Source of the DNA: Herminiimonas arsenicoxydans
Lineage (GTDB): Bacteria; Pseudomonadota; Gammaproteobacteria; Burkholderiales; Burkholderiaceae_D
Reading direction: 5' to 3'
NCBI GenBank assembly: GCA_000026125.1
Contig: CU207211.1
Span: 806,001 to 870,000 of the forward strand
Length of the DNA: 64,000 nucleotides
Shown: in pieces, positions 17,547 through 25,768 of the stretch
How the letters are laid out: each line of letters starts with the position of its first letter
How positions within the stretch are numbered: position 1 is the stretch's first letter
Program-made: the position numbers and the translations under genes
Notes under the pieces: model-generated
Told to the model about the DNA's origin: nothing
Databases searched by the model: none
Seen by the model: the letters and a program-made list of their open reading frames with translations, nothing else

Positions 17547-18467
17547 ATGCCAACGATCAATAACGATTCCATGAGTTCTTTCAAAAACACCGCCGCTTCC
17601 TGGCTGGCCACCATGCCTTTGGTGCCTTTTTTCTTCGTGCTGATCTGGAGCACGGGCTTTATCGTCGCAAAATTCGGTTTGCCGTATGCACCGCCATTGA
17701 CGTTTCTATTGTTGCGCTTCCTCGGTGTACTGGTTGTCCTGTTGCCGCTGGTCTTGCTGCTGCGTGCACCGTGGCCCTTGGGCAGCATGCGTCATATCGC
17801 GGTGGCGGGAATATTGGTGCAGGCCGGTTATCTGGCGGGTGTGTGGTGCGCCATCAAATTGGGAATGCCGGCCGGTTTGTCGGCCCTGATCGTCGGTATG
17901 CAGCCAGTGCTGACGGCATTTGCCGCTCCTCTGATAGGTGAAAAAGTGCGCGGGCGGCAATGGATAGGCCTGGTGTGTGGTCTATGCGGCGTGGCCTTGG
18001 TGGTGGCCAATAAAATCACATTAACCGGCTTGAGCTGGCAAAGCATAGCCTTGTGCATGATGGCTTTGCTGTCGATTACGATAGGCACGATGTATCAAAA
18101 ACGCTATTGCCCGCATTTTGATTTACGTACCGGAACTATCATCCAGTTTGCTGCATCCAGCGTTGTCGTGTTGCCGCTGGCAATCTGGCTGGAAGATTTT
18201 TCGCCTGCATTGCAGACAGTGCAATGGACGCCCAATTTCATAATCGCCTTGCTGTGGGCAATCCTGGCCTTGTCGATAGGTTCGATCTTTTTACTTTTCA
18301 CATTGATACGCAAGAGCGCTGCCACGCAAGTCACGAGCCTGCTCTATCTGACGCCGCCGACAACAGCCTTGATGGCGTGGGTGGCGTTCGGTGAGGTTTT
18401 CAGTCTGATCGGGGCAGCCGGCATGCTGCTTGCCGTAATAGGCGTTGTATTCGTGGTCAAAAAATAG
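17547..18467 (+). CDS. EamA/DMT family transporter
   Basis: A 306-residue inner-membrane protein with ten predicted membrane segments in two EamA repeats (PF00892), the drug/metabolite exporter fold. Typical features are FFFVLIWSTGFIVAKFGL at the start, GLSALIVGMQPVLTAFAAP at the end of the first repeat, and SLLYLTPPTTALMAWVAFGE in the second. Substrate cannot be predicted. The ATG at 17547 is used; ATG 17571 (MSSFKNTAAS) is an equally possible start since neither has a clear ribosome-binding site. Confidence 0.85.
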   Translation: MPTINNDSMSSFKNTAASWLATMPLVPFFFVLIWSTGFIVAKFGLPYAPPLTFLLLRFLGVLVVLLPLVLLLRAPWPLGSMRHIAVAGILVQAGYLAGVWCAIKLGMPAGLSALIVGMQPVLTAFAAPLIGEKVRGRQWIGLVCGLCGVALVVANKITLTGLSWQSIALCMMALLSITIGTMYQKRYCPHFDLRTGTIIQFAASSVVVLPLAIWLEDFSPALQTVQWTPNFIIALLWAILALSIGSIFLLFTLIRKSAATQVTSLLYLTPPTTALMAWVAFGEVFSLIGAAGMLLAVIGVVFVVKK

Positions 18468-18583
18468 CTGAAATGTAGATATCCGAATCGTGAGCTGGCA
18501 ATAAAACGCTCGCAATTTTGTGATCAAAAAAACATCTTCAGTTAGAAAGTAGATTAATGAATTCTGCTAACTATCTAATTCTC

Positions 18584-18611
18584 TTGCACATTTGACGATA
18601 TTTGCTACACT
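18584..18611 (+). promoter_or_regulatory. Possible sigma-70 promoter of the PBP7-type gene
   Basis: TTGCAC and TACACT are 16 bases apart, about 37 bases before the start codon at 18649. The match is moderate, and an overlapping TTGACG sequence is spaced too closely to serve. Confidence 0.35.
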
Positions 18612-18648
18612 GCAATCCATCATTTCTGTACCAATTGGAGACTCGCAG

Positions 18649-19851
18649 ATGCTTAAGTCCGCGTTAGGGGTATTTTTTTCTTTATTAGTGATCGCTCACG
18701 CCCCCGTTGCGCAGGCTAAAGAGCCAGCCACCAGTTCGGCGAAAAAAACTACCGCAGCAAAAGCTGCGCCAGCGGCAAAGCGTAAAACAGCATCGAAAAA
18801 TACTGCTGCGAACAAAGCCATCGGTAAATCATCTGCATCATCCAAGCGCACATCTTCCAAGCCGGCTAAACGCAGCAATGCAAAGGCTGCATCCGGCAAA
18901 GCATCCCGCACACGCAGCGCTTCATTGAATTCGGATGAGAAGCTTGTCAAAAAAGTGGTGACGGTCAATGGCAAGAAGCGGGTTATTTACCAACGTGTTG
19001 CGCAGCCGGTGATTCCAACGGTGCCGCCTGTCATGACAGCCGGCGATATAGCCGGTTTAAGCATGACGCGTGATGCATTGGCGCTGGCATCCAGCGTGGC
19101 GCTGGTAATAGATCAATCCACTTCCGAAGTTTTGTTCGAGAAAAATGCAAATGTCACGCTGCCGATCGCTTCGATTACCAAACTGATGACCGGTCTGGTA
19201 GTGGTGGAAGCGCAGCAGGACATGAATGAAATGCTGGAAGTGACCGCAGAAGATATCGATCGCGAGAAAAACAGTTCATCCCGCCTGCGTGTGGGCTCGC
19301 AGCTATCGCGTGCCAACATGCTGCATATTGCGTTGATGAGTTCGGAAAACCGCGCTGCCTCGGCGTTGGGCCGTCACTATCCGGGTGGCCTGCGTGCCTT
19401 TGTCGCCACGATGAACGCCAAGGCAAAATCGCTGGGCATGAGAGGTACGCACTATGTGGATTCGACCGGCTTGTCGAGCAACAATGTAGCAAGCGCGCGC
19501 GATCTTGCGAAGTTGGTCGTAGAGGCATACAACCATCCGATTCTTCGCCAGTACTCAACTGACTCAAAATATGTAGTGGAACCGGGCGGACGCGCACTGC
19601 AATATGCGAATTCGAATCGTCTGGTTACCAATCCTGATTGGGAAATCGGCATCCAGAAAACCGGCTATATTTCCGAAGCAGGCCGCTGCCTGGTGATGCA
19701 GACGAATATCAAGGAACGGCCTATCGTCATGATCTTCCTCGACTCCAAGGGCAAGTTTTCGCGTCTGGGTGATGCGGCGCGGATACGTAAATGGCTGGAA
19801 ACGATGGAACCGCAGAACGTTGCGCGCAGCAACCGCAGGATAGAGGGTTGA
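18649..19851 (+). CDS. pbpG: D-alanyl-D-alanine endopeptidase (PBP7-type, peptidase S11)
   Basis: A 400-residue periplasmic peptidoglycan hydrolase that cuts D-Ala-meso-DAP cross-links. A signal peptide (residues 1-23) is followed by a ~75-residue Lys/Ala/Ser-rich basic segment, unusually long for PbpG and perhaps able to bind the cell wall. The catalytic domain then carries SITK (Ser175, Lys178), SSEN and KTG motifs of penicillin-binding proteins. The ATG at 18649 has TTGGAG upstream; an extension to 18592 lacks the signal peptide. It is followed by a palindrome and a terminator. Confidence 0.9.
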   Translation: MLKSALGVFFSLLVIAHAPVAQAKEPATSSAKKTTAAKAAPAAKRKTASKNTAANKAIGKSSASSKRTSSKPAKRSNAKAASGKASRTRSASLNSDEKLVKKVVTVNGKKRVIYQRVAQPVIPTVPPVMTAGDIAGLSMTRDALALASSVALVIDQSTSEVLFEKNANVTLPIASITKLMTGLVVVEAQQDMNEMLEVTAEDIDREKNSSSRLRVGSQLSRANMLHIALMSSENRAASALGRHYPGGLRAFVATMNAKAKSLGMRGTHYVDSTGLSSNNVASARDLAKLVVEAYNHPILRQYSTDSKYVVEPGGRALQYANSNRLVTNPDWEIGIQKTGYISEAGRCLVMQTNIKERPIVMIFLDSKGKFSRLGDAARIRKWLETMEPQNVARSNRRIEG

Positions 19852-19860
19852 GATAGATCG

Positions 19861-19880
19861 ATGATCAATATATTGATCAT
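19861..19880. repeat. Perfect 20-bp palindrome
   Basis: ATGATCAATATATTGATCAT is its own reverse complement. It directly abuts the terminator of the gene before it, nine bases after the stop codon. It contains two TGATCA sites. Role unknown; see findings. Confidence 0.7.
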
Positions 19881-19910
19881 AAAAAAGGCGAACCGAGGTT
19901 CGCCTTTTTT
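19881..19910. terminator. Bidirectional rho-independent terminator
   Basis: AAAAAAGGCGAACC pairs with GGTTCGCCTTTTTT. It lies between convergent pbpG and the IclR-type gene and can serve both. Confidence 0.87.
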
Positions 19911-19931
19911 ATTGCAGGTACGCGGTATCAA

Positions 19932-20726
19932 TTACCCGGCGTTTGTTTCATTCCCGCTATAGCCGAGCGCCACCGATATTTCGCGCGCAGTGCGCATCAA
20001 ATCCTCCAGCCATTCTTCCTGCAGGCGGTCGGCAGGCGCGGAAATCGACAGGCCGGCAATCAGCTTGCCGGTATCGTCATGAATGCCGGCTGCCATGCAG
20101 CGCACTCCCAGTTCCAGTTCCTCATTGTCGCGCGCATAGCCATGCGCACGCACCAGGCTTAATTCGTTTTCCAGCCTGTTCAAATCCGTAATTGAATTCT
20201 TGTTGTGACCGACCAGATGTGTGCGGATGGCGTAAGCCTGCACCATTTTCGGTTCGTCTATAGATAGAAACAGTTTGCCGGTCGAGGTTAGGTGCAGCGG
20301 TGCACGACCGCCGATGGCGCGCACGACCTGCATGCCGGAACGCTCGGAAAAGGCGCGATCGATGTAGATGATTTCATCGTTTTGCCGCACCGATAAATTG
20401 ACAGTTTGATTGGTTTTTCGATGCAGGTGACGCATCAGATCCAGTGCTGCTTCCCGCACGCTCAAGCGGCTTTTGACGATATTGCCCAGTTCCAGCAAGC
20501 GCATGCCGAGCCGGTACGCGCCGGGTTCCGACCTGTCGACAAAACGTTTGAGGACGAGATCGTTCAGGATGCGATGCGCAGTGGACGGGTGCAGGCCGGT
20601 GACGCGGGAAAGCTCTTTCAGGCTGACCGGATCGGGATAGGTTGCGAGTGCATCCAGTAGCGACACCATGCGCTCTATGACTTGTATGGAGGTTTTGTCC
20701 GTCTCTGCAGGAGGATGTGTTTTCAT
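19932..20726 (-). CDS. IclR family transcriptional regulator
   Basis: A 264-residue regulator. The N-terminal winged helix (residues ~12-75) includes LKELSRVTGLHPSTAHRILNDL, the IclR DNA-binding signature. The C-terminal effector domain (PF01614) has IYIDRAFSERSGMQVV, RAPLHLTSTGKLFL, GYARDNEELELGVRCMAAGI and LSISAPADRL. Effector and targets are unknown, since the flanking genes are not an obvious catabolic operon. The ATG at 20726 follows a weak GGA. The 208-base region upstream, shared with dgkA, likely carries its own operator. Confidence 0.9.
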   Translation of the reverse strand: MKTHPPAETDKTSIQVIERMVSLLDALATYPDPVSLKELSRVTGLHPSTAHRILNDLVLKRFVDRSEPGAYRLGMRLLELGNIVKSRLSVREAALDLMRHLHRKTNQTVNLSVRQNDEIIYIDRAFSERSGMQVVRAIGGRAPLHLTSTGKLFLSIDEPKMVQAYAIRTHLVGHNKNSITDLNRLENELSLVRAHGYARDNEELELGVRCMAAGIHDDTGKLIAGLSISAPADRLQEEWLEDLMRTAREISVALGYSGNETNAG

Positions 20727-20934
20727 GTTTGACTTAGGCGATACAGTCCAGTCTTTATATCACATTGTGAAAGATGAAAAAAGTTTGCGGCGTTTTATCC
20801 ATGCAATTTTTGCATTTTTCAATATGCTGTTTAACGTGATATTCACGAAGTGAATGGCATTGTGCTCATACACTTGTGCCTATGCACTGTTGCACCGATA
20901 ATCGCGCCACATCCATTCACTAATATCAAATCGC

Positions 20935-21336
20935 ATGATCGATCCAGAACCAGCAGTGAGCGAATTCAAAAGCAAGAGCGGCCTGAAGCGCATTTTTTCT
21001 GCCTTCGGTTATTCCATGGCAGGTTTTAAATCTGCATGGCGCAGCGAACATGCTTTTCGCCAGGAATTATTTGTCGTCGTGATTGCAACCATTGCGGCCT
21101 TGCTGCTGCCCGTGGCTGCATGGGAGAAGCTGCTGCTGATAGGCGTGTTTGTGCTGGTGCTGATTGTGGAACTGATCAACTCGGCGATAGAAGCGGTAGT
21201 GGATCGCGTTTCGCTGGAACGCAATCCATTGTCGAAGAATGCCAAGGACTTTGGCAGTGCTGCGGTGTTGCTGACACTGACGCTGGCTGCAGCAACCTGG
21301 CTGGTTATTTTATGGCCCTTGTTCGCAGGAAAATGA
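20935..21336 (+). CDS. dgkA: Diacylglycerol kinase (prokaryotic, DgkA type)
   Basis: A 133-residue inner-membrane enzyme that phosphorylates diacylglycerol in membrane-derived oligosaccharide turnover. It has three membrane segments and the catalytic signature ELINSAIEAVVDRVS (residues ~82-96). The N-terminal segment KRIFSAFGYSMAGFKSAWRSEHAFRQE is also conserved. A hairpin terminator follows. Length fits the family (about 120-130). Confidence 0.95.
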   Translation: MIDPEPAVSEFKSKSGLKRIFSAFGYSMAGFKSAWRSEHAFRQELFVVVIATIAALLLPVAAWEKLLLIGVFVLVLIVELINSAIEAVVDRVSLERNPLSKNAKDFGSAAVLLTLTLAAATWLVILWPLFAGK

Positions 21337-21403
21337 ATATCTCTGGTGTGAACGAAGAGGTTCGTGCACTGATGATGGATAAGCTAATAACAAATGTTTA
21401 TAC

Positions 21404-21442
21404 AGGCTGCCACAAGCATCTTTGCTTATGGCAGCCTTTTTA
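21404..21442 (+). terminator. Rho-independent terminator of dgkA
   Basis: AGGCTGCCA and AAGCA pair with TTGCTT and TGGCAGCCT in an interrupted long stem followed by TTTTTATTT. Confidence 0.85.
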
Positions 21443-21588
21443 TTTCAGTGTTCCATGCATGAATTTTATCCGGCGAGGTGCATGCATGATGGGGCTGTTC
21501 ACCACTCTGCGCATGCACTGATGCAGAGACATGCATCGAACGGTTTTGGCATGCAGAACCACATCTTCTGACGAGCGATAAAAAATCT

Positions 21589-21607
21589 TTATGCGTAAAA
21601 CGCATAA
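21589..21607. promoter_or_regulatory. Candidate operator upstream of sbp
   Basis: TTATGCG and CGCATAA form a perfect 7-bp inverted repeat with a 5-base spacer, 86 bases before the sbp start. Its position suits a regulator site (for example the CysB-type protein in this window), but no match to a defined consensus is claimed. Confidence 0.35.
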
Positions 21608-21692
21608 GGATGGATGAAACAATTCGTGTCGTTTTTTTTTGCAGCAATTTAATCTTCAATCCTCAGAAACGAAATGCCCAAGGGGAAAGAAA

Positions 21693-22697
21693 ATGTTGCT
21701 CAAAAAATTGATAGCCACCGCCTTCACCATTGCACTGATTGCACCAGCAGTACATGCAGCAGAAGTCTCGTTGTTGAATGTCTCTTACGACCCAACGCGC
21801 GAGCTGTATCAGGATTTCAACAAGGCCTTCGCCAAGGAATGGAAAACAAAAACCGGCGACGACGTCAAGGCGAAAGCATCGCATGGCGGCTCGGGAAAAC
21901 AGGGGCGTGCAGTCATCGACGGCCTGGAAGCAGACGTGGTGACGCTGGCGCTAGCGTATGACATCGACGCCATTGCAGAACGCGGATTGCTCAACAAGGA
22001 TTGGCAAAAACGTCTGCCGCACAACAGCTCGCCTTACACCTCGACCATCGTGTTCCTGGTACGCAAGGGTAATCCGAAAGGCATCAAGGACTGGAGCGAT
22101 CTGGTCAAGCCGGGTGTAGCCGTCATCACACCGAATCCAAAAACATCGGGCGGTGCGCGCTGGAATCATCTGGCAGCCTGGCTGTATGCGCTGAAGCAAC
22201 CGGGTGGCAGCGAAGCCACGGCAACCGAGTTCGTCAGCAAACTGTACAAGAACGTCCCGGTGCTGGATTCCGGCGCACGCGGATCCACCACCACTTTTGT
22301 TGAGCGCGGTATCGGCGACGTTTTGCTTGCATGGGAAAACGAAGCCATCCTGGCGATCAAGGAACTCGGCCCGGACAAGGTTGAAATCGTCGCACCTTCC
22401 GTCAGCATCCTGGCTGAACCGCCAGTGGCTGTAGTGGACAAGGTGGTCGATCGTCGCGGCACACGCAAGGTGGCTGAAGCCTATCTGCAATATCTGTACT
22501 CGACAGAAGGCCAGGAAATTGCAGCGCAAAATTACTATCGTCCCATCGATGAAAAAGTGGCGAAAAAATACGCCGGACAATTTCCGAAATTGAAGCTGTA
22601 CACGATTGTCGATGTAGGTGGCTGGAGCAAGGCGCAGAAAGAGCATTTCTCTGACGGCGGTGTATTCGATAAAATCTATCAGCCAGGCAAGAAATAA
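21693..22697 (+). CDS. sbp: Sulfate ABC transporter periplasmic binding protein
   Basis: A 334-residue periplasmic sulfate (thiosulfate) receptor. A signal peptide ends at [19 protein letters not shown]; the [10 protein letters not shown] and [22 protein letters not shown] region (read in two parts) lines the sulfate site. The C-terminal half has [11 protein letters not shown] and [17 protein letters not shown]. The ATG at 21693 has AAGGGGAAAG upstream. In most relatives this gene directly precedes cysTWA; here cysT is 10.7 kb downstream in the same orientation. Confidence 0.95.
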   Translation: MLLKKLIATAFTIALIAPAVHAAEVSLLNVSYDPTRELYQDFNKAFAKEWKTKTGDDVKAKASHGGSGKQGRAVIDGLEADVVTLALAYDIDAIAERGLLNKDWQKRLPHNSSPYTSTIVFLVRKGNPKGIKDWSDLVKPGVAVITPNPKTSGGARWNHLAAWLYALKQPGGSEATATEFVSKLYKNVPVLDSGARGSTTTFVERGIGDVLLAWENEAILAIKELGPDKVEIVAPSVSILAEPPVAVVDKVVDRRGTRKVAEAYLQYLYSTEGQEIAAQNYYRPIDEKVAKKYAGQFPKLKLYTIVDVGGWSKAQKEHFSDGGVFDKIYQPGKK

Positions 22698-22729
22698 TTG
22701 TCCGGATACCGGATACCGGATGCCTGGCT
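22681..22729. repeat. Inverted repeat spanning the sbp stop, with 7-base tandem copies
   Basis: AGCCAGGCA (22681-22689) is perfectly repeated in inverse at 22721-22729. Between the arms CCGGATA occurs twice and CCGGATG once, so a nested hairpin TCCGG-ATA-CCGGA is possible. It may be a transcription-end structure, though the T-run is poor. Confidence 0.45.
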
Positions 22730-22788
22730 TGACGTTTTAAAAGCCGGTGAACGTAAATGCTCTGCGTTGAGACGAATGCTTCAATTGC

Positions 22789-23157
22789 TTATTTGTACTG
22801 GCTTAAGTAAGCGAGCAGATCATCAATCTGCCTGTCATTCCCGATGCCAAAAAAGCGCATTTTATTTTCCGGCACCACATCGTTCGGCGACTTGAGAAAG
22901 GCACGCAATGATGCTTCTGACCAGACGATGCGCGAATTCATCATCGCTGCTGAATATTTGAAATCCTTTGTGGCACCAGCAGGCCTGCCGACGATGCCAT
23001 TCAATTGCGGGCCAAAGACGCCGCGTGCAGATCGTCCGACCTGATGGCAGCTTGCGCATTTTGCAAAGGCCGCCTTGCCGGCGATCACGTCACCTGCCGC
23101 ATGAGCCTGGTATCCAGCGCAACTCAATGCGAGCGCCAGTAATAGTTTCTTCTGCAT
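22789..23157 (-). CDS. Class I cytochrome c (c550/c2-like)
   Basis: A 122-residue periplasmic monohaem cytochrome: signal peptide ending YQAHA-AGDV, haem motif CASCH (Cys34, Cys37, His38), GPQLNGIVGRPAG, and the Met ligand in NKMRFFG. It resembles mitochondrial-type cytochrome c. It lies 49 bases downstream of the second permease of the putative selenium transporter, on the same strand, so it may be part of that transcript. A redox role with selenium oxyanions is conceivable but is inference only. Confidence 0.87.
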   Translation of the reverse strand: MQKKLLLALALSCAGYQAHAAGDVIAGKAAFAKCASCHQVGRSARGVFGPQLNGIVGRPAGATKDFKYSAAMMNSRIVWSEASLRAFLKSPNDVVPENKMRFFGIGNDRQIDDLLAYLSQYK

Positions 23158-23206
23158 TTCCTGTCCATGTAAAACGCTCTTTTCCCAGCGGTAGAGAACT
23201 TCCAGC

Positions 23207-24019
23207 TTACCGGGTCATCATCCGTCTGAGCAGATAGCTGAGGGCGTCGACTACGCCTACCATCAGCAGCATGGCGACGATGACGCTGGCAGCTTGCTGC
23301 ATCTGGAATAGCGATAGATGGTATTTCAGCATCTGGCCAAGGCCGCCCGCGCCCACCACACCAAGAATCGCTGCGGCGCGGATATTGTTTTCCCAGCGAT
23401 ACAGCGTGTAAGACATCATTTGCGGGCTGCATTGCGGCAGGGTTGAATAGAGAAAGGCAGCGACCGGATGAGCGCCATTCGTGCGCAAGGTTTCTTCCGG
23501 CAGGGATGGGCAGTTTTCAAATGCTTCGGCAAACAGGCGTCCCAGCACGCCGATGGTATGCAGGGCCAGGGCCAGTGTTCCTGCAAAAGGGCCCAGGCCG
23601 GCAGCAATCAGTAAAACGGAAGCCCAGACCAGTTCGGGAATGGAGCGCAGCACGTTCAATATGGATCGCGTAAGCAGTCGTGCGGCAACACCGAAACGTC
23701 CGCTGGCCGGCAAACCAAGCAGGATTCCGAAGCATGCGGCGATGAGTGTGCCGATTGCAGACATGGCCAGCGTCTCGAACGTTGCGCCGGCGATTTTCTG
23801 CAGAAAAGCGGGCGCCAGTTCGGGCGGTGCAAAGCCACGCAGGAATTCAATACTGGTACGCACAGCGTCGGCACCGAAAAATTCATGCAGCTTCAATGGC
23901 AGCGAAGCAAAGCTGGCAAACACCAGCAGCACAATGCCGGCCAGCAGTGTCAAGGTGGACCAGTGCATGGAAGGGCGTTGCGGCAAGTCCCGCCGCATCG
24001 CTTGCTGTGCCGACTTCAT
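23207..24019 (-). CDS. PhnE-like ABC transporter permease, second copy (probable selenium-oxyanion transporter)
   Basis: A 270-residue inner-membrane permease of the phosphonate/phosphite type (BPD_transp_1). Membrane segments lie near residues 20-45, 90-125, 140-165 and 235-260. The EAA-type loop includes EAFENCPSLPEETLRTNGA and the C-terminal GVVGAGGLGQMLKYHL is a PhnE signature. The ATG at 24019 overlaps the stop of the upstream permease (ATGA). The frame is open upstream to 24811, but that part is out-of-frame shadow of the first permease. With selD and mnmH nearby it is read as part of a selenium uptake system. Confidence 0.85.
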   Translation of the reverse strand: MKSAQQAMRRDLPQRPSMHWSTLTLLAGIVLLVFASFASLPLKLHEFFGADAVRTSIEFLRGFAPPELAPAFLQKIAGATFETLAMSAIGTLIAACFGILLGLPASGRFGVAARLLTRSILNVLRSIPELVWASVLLIAAGLGPFAGTLALALHTIGVLGRLFAEAFENCPSLPEETLRTNGAHPVAAFLYSTLPQCSPQMMSYTLYRWENNIRAAAILGVVGAGGLGQMLKYHLSLFQMQQAASVIVAMLLMVGVVDALSYLLRRMMTR

Positions 24020-24855
24020 GAGAGCCTCCTGCGCAGCATGGCCGATACGCCGTCCGCTGCCGCCACCAGCAGAATGAATACGATCAGCATGGTTGCCAGT
24101 TCGTCGCCCGCCATCATCTTGATGGATTCGTCCATGCGCTGGCCAAGTCCGCCTGCGCCGACAAAACCCATCACCACCGAGCCGCGTATCGCACACTCCC
24201 AGCGATAGACCGTATAGGACACCAGTTCCGAAGCAGACTCCGGCAATGCGCCGTATAAAAAGGCGCCGAGACGACCGCTGCCATTTTGCAACAGCGTATT
24301 GCATGCGCTGGCATCGGATGACTCGAGAATGTCGGCATACACTTTTCCCAGCATGCCGCAATAAGTCAGCGCGATGGCGATCACGCCGGCTGTCGGGCCA
24401 AGGCCGACAATACGCACCAGCAGCAATGCCCAGACCAGCTCGGGCACGCTGCGCAACAGGATCAGCAGCCAGCGTATGGCGTTGCGCAATATCGATGCGA
24501 GCGCCGAGACACGTCCGCTGCCCAGGCGCGAGATCGATAAACGGTCGGTCGCCAGCAGCGTCAGCGGAATCGCGCCGAGCAGCGCCAGCGTCATGCCGGC
24601 AGTCGCCATTGCCACGGTTTCCCAGCTTGCGCGCAAAACCATTTGCAGGAATTCTGCCGAATGCGCAGGCGGGAAAAAACCGGACACGAAATTCCATGTG
24701 GCCTGCAGGCTTTGGGCGTCGAACAGGATCCAGGGTTTGAACTCGGCCTGTATCAGCATCGGCCATAGAATCAGGATGAGTACTGCGCAGCCCAGGACGC
24801 GCCCACGCCATGCAGGATCGCGCCCGGCTTTGCTGACGAGTGGGGTGGTCGGCAT
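24016..24855 (-). CDS. PhnE-like ABC transporter permease, first copy (probable selenium-oxyanion transporter)
   Basis: A 279-residue permease homologous to the adjacent second copy; together they probably form the heterodimeric channel. Membrane segments occur near residues 18-36, 70-100, 125-160 and 245-265. PhnE signatures are RSVPELVWALLLVRIVGLGP and GFVGAGGLGQRMDESIK. It begins 36 bases after the ATPase gene and overlaps the next permease by four bases. Two separate permease genes rather than one is a common arrangement in this transporter family. Confidence 0.85.
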   Translation of the reverse strand: MPTTPLVSKAGRDPAWRGRVLGCAVLILILWPMLIQAEFKPWILFDAQSLQATWNFVSGFFPPAHSAEFLQMVLRASWETVAMATAGMTLALLGAIPLTLLATDRLSISRLGSGRVSALASILRNAIRWLLILLRSVPELVWALLLVRIVGLGPTAGVIAIALTYCGMLGKVYADILESSDASACNTLLQNGSGRLGAFLYGALPESASELVSYTVYRWECAIRGSVVMGFVGAGGLGQRMDESIKMMAGDELATMLIVFILLVAAADGVSAMLRRRLS

Positions 24856-24891
24856 GGTGTCTAGACTAAAAACATGAAGTGAAATGCCGCA

Positions 24892-25704
24892 TCAGCAACG
24901 TGGCATGGGATCGATGGCAGCGCTCTCTGCTGCGATACTCCCGGCACTATCGTCATTACTGTTCTGGTACAGCGCGGCGATCATCGCGTCGCTTATATCG
25001 GCGCTTGCTGCATCGAACACGATGCGGCCGTCACGCAAGCCGATAATACGCGGGAAATTTGCGCGTGCCAGCTCCACCTGATGCAGGCTGCATACCAGCG
25101 TCGCATGACGCTGTTGCGCTTCCTGCTGCAAGACTTTCAGGGTTTGCAATGCGAGGGTCGGGTCGAGCGCGGAAAGCGGTTCATCGACCAGAAAGGCTTC
25201 CGCACTGGAGATGAGTGCGCGCGCCATGCCGCAGCGCTGGCGCTCGCCGCCGGACAGGCGATCCACCCGTGCATACAGCTTGTCTTGCAGATTGAAAGGC
25301 ATCAATGCCCGATAGGCAGCGTCAGCCGCGACCGGCTTGATCAGCGAACGTATCGCCTGCCATACGCTCCATTGCGGCAGCGCACCGGCCAGGACCGCAT
25401 TCACGACGCGCTGGCGCGGCGGCAGCGGCGGTGTTTGTGGTGCGAGGAACAGACGCGCACGCATCCGGTGCCGCTCGGCACTGTCGAGCTGCCAGGGATT
25501 GTTGCCGAACATCTGCATCTCGCCTTGCACCGGTTTCAACGCACAGGCGAGCGTATGCAGCAGGCTGGTTTTACCCGCTCCCGATGGGCCGATCAATGCG
25601 ATCTGTTCGCCTTGCGCGATCGACAGCGTCAGATCGCGCAGGGCAAAGGATGACTTGGCCGCGCCACTGTGGTGTGCGCTGATTGAGTTGAGAAGAAATG
25701 TCAT
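24892..25704 (-). CDS. PhnC-like ABC transporter ATP-binding protein (probable selenium-oxyanion transporter)
   Basis: A 270-residue ATPase: Walker A GPSGAGKT (residues ~39-46), signature LSGGERQRCGMARAL, Walker B AFLVDEPLSALDP, H-loop CSLHQVELA. It differs from classical PhnC in a proline-rich Q-loop region LAPQTPPLPPRQRV and a Ser/Ala-rich C-terminal tail. It sits between the binding protein (64 bases upstream) and the two permeases. No C-P lyase genes are present, arguing against phosphonate use. Confidence 0.87.
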   Translation of the reverse strand: MTFLLNSISAHHSGAAKSSFALRDLTLSIAQGEQIALIGPSGAGKTSLLHTLACALKPVQGEMQMFGNNPWQLDSAERHRMRARLFLAPQTPPLPPRQRVVNAVLAGALPQWSVWQAIRSLIKPVAADAAYRALMPFNLQDKLYARVDRLSGGERQRCGMARALISSAEAFLVDEPLSALDPTLALQTLKVLQQEAQQRHATLVCSLHQVELARANFPRIIGLRDGRIVFDAASADISDAMIAALYQNSNDDSAGSIAAESAAIDPMPRC

Positions 25705-25768
25705 CCGTAAGAGTCGGCAGTGCTTGCAGGCGCCGCCACATTCATTGCGGCGGCGCGTATCAAGTGTG

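Larger units (their letters stand above)
21337..21692. other. Intergenic region upstream of sbp
   Basis: 356 bases. It holds the dgkA terminator, several ATGCAT/GCATGC words between 21454 and 21535, and an inverted repeat at 21589-21607 close to sbp. No credible gene is seen. Confidence 0.6.

Noticed and set aside
23207-24811. A 534-codon minus-strand frame that would fuse extra N-terminal sequence to the second PhnE-like permease.
   Set aside because: Its upstream half overlaps the first permease in another frame and lacks membrane-protein character; the real start is ATG 24019, coupled to the first permease by ATGA.
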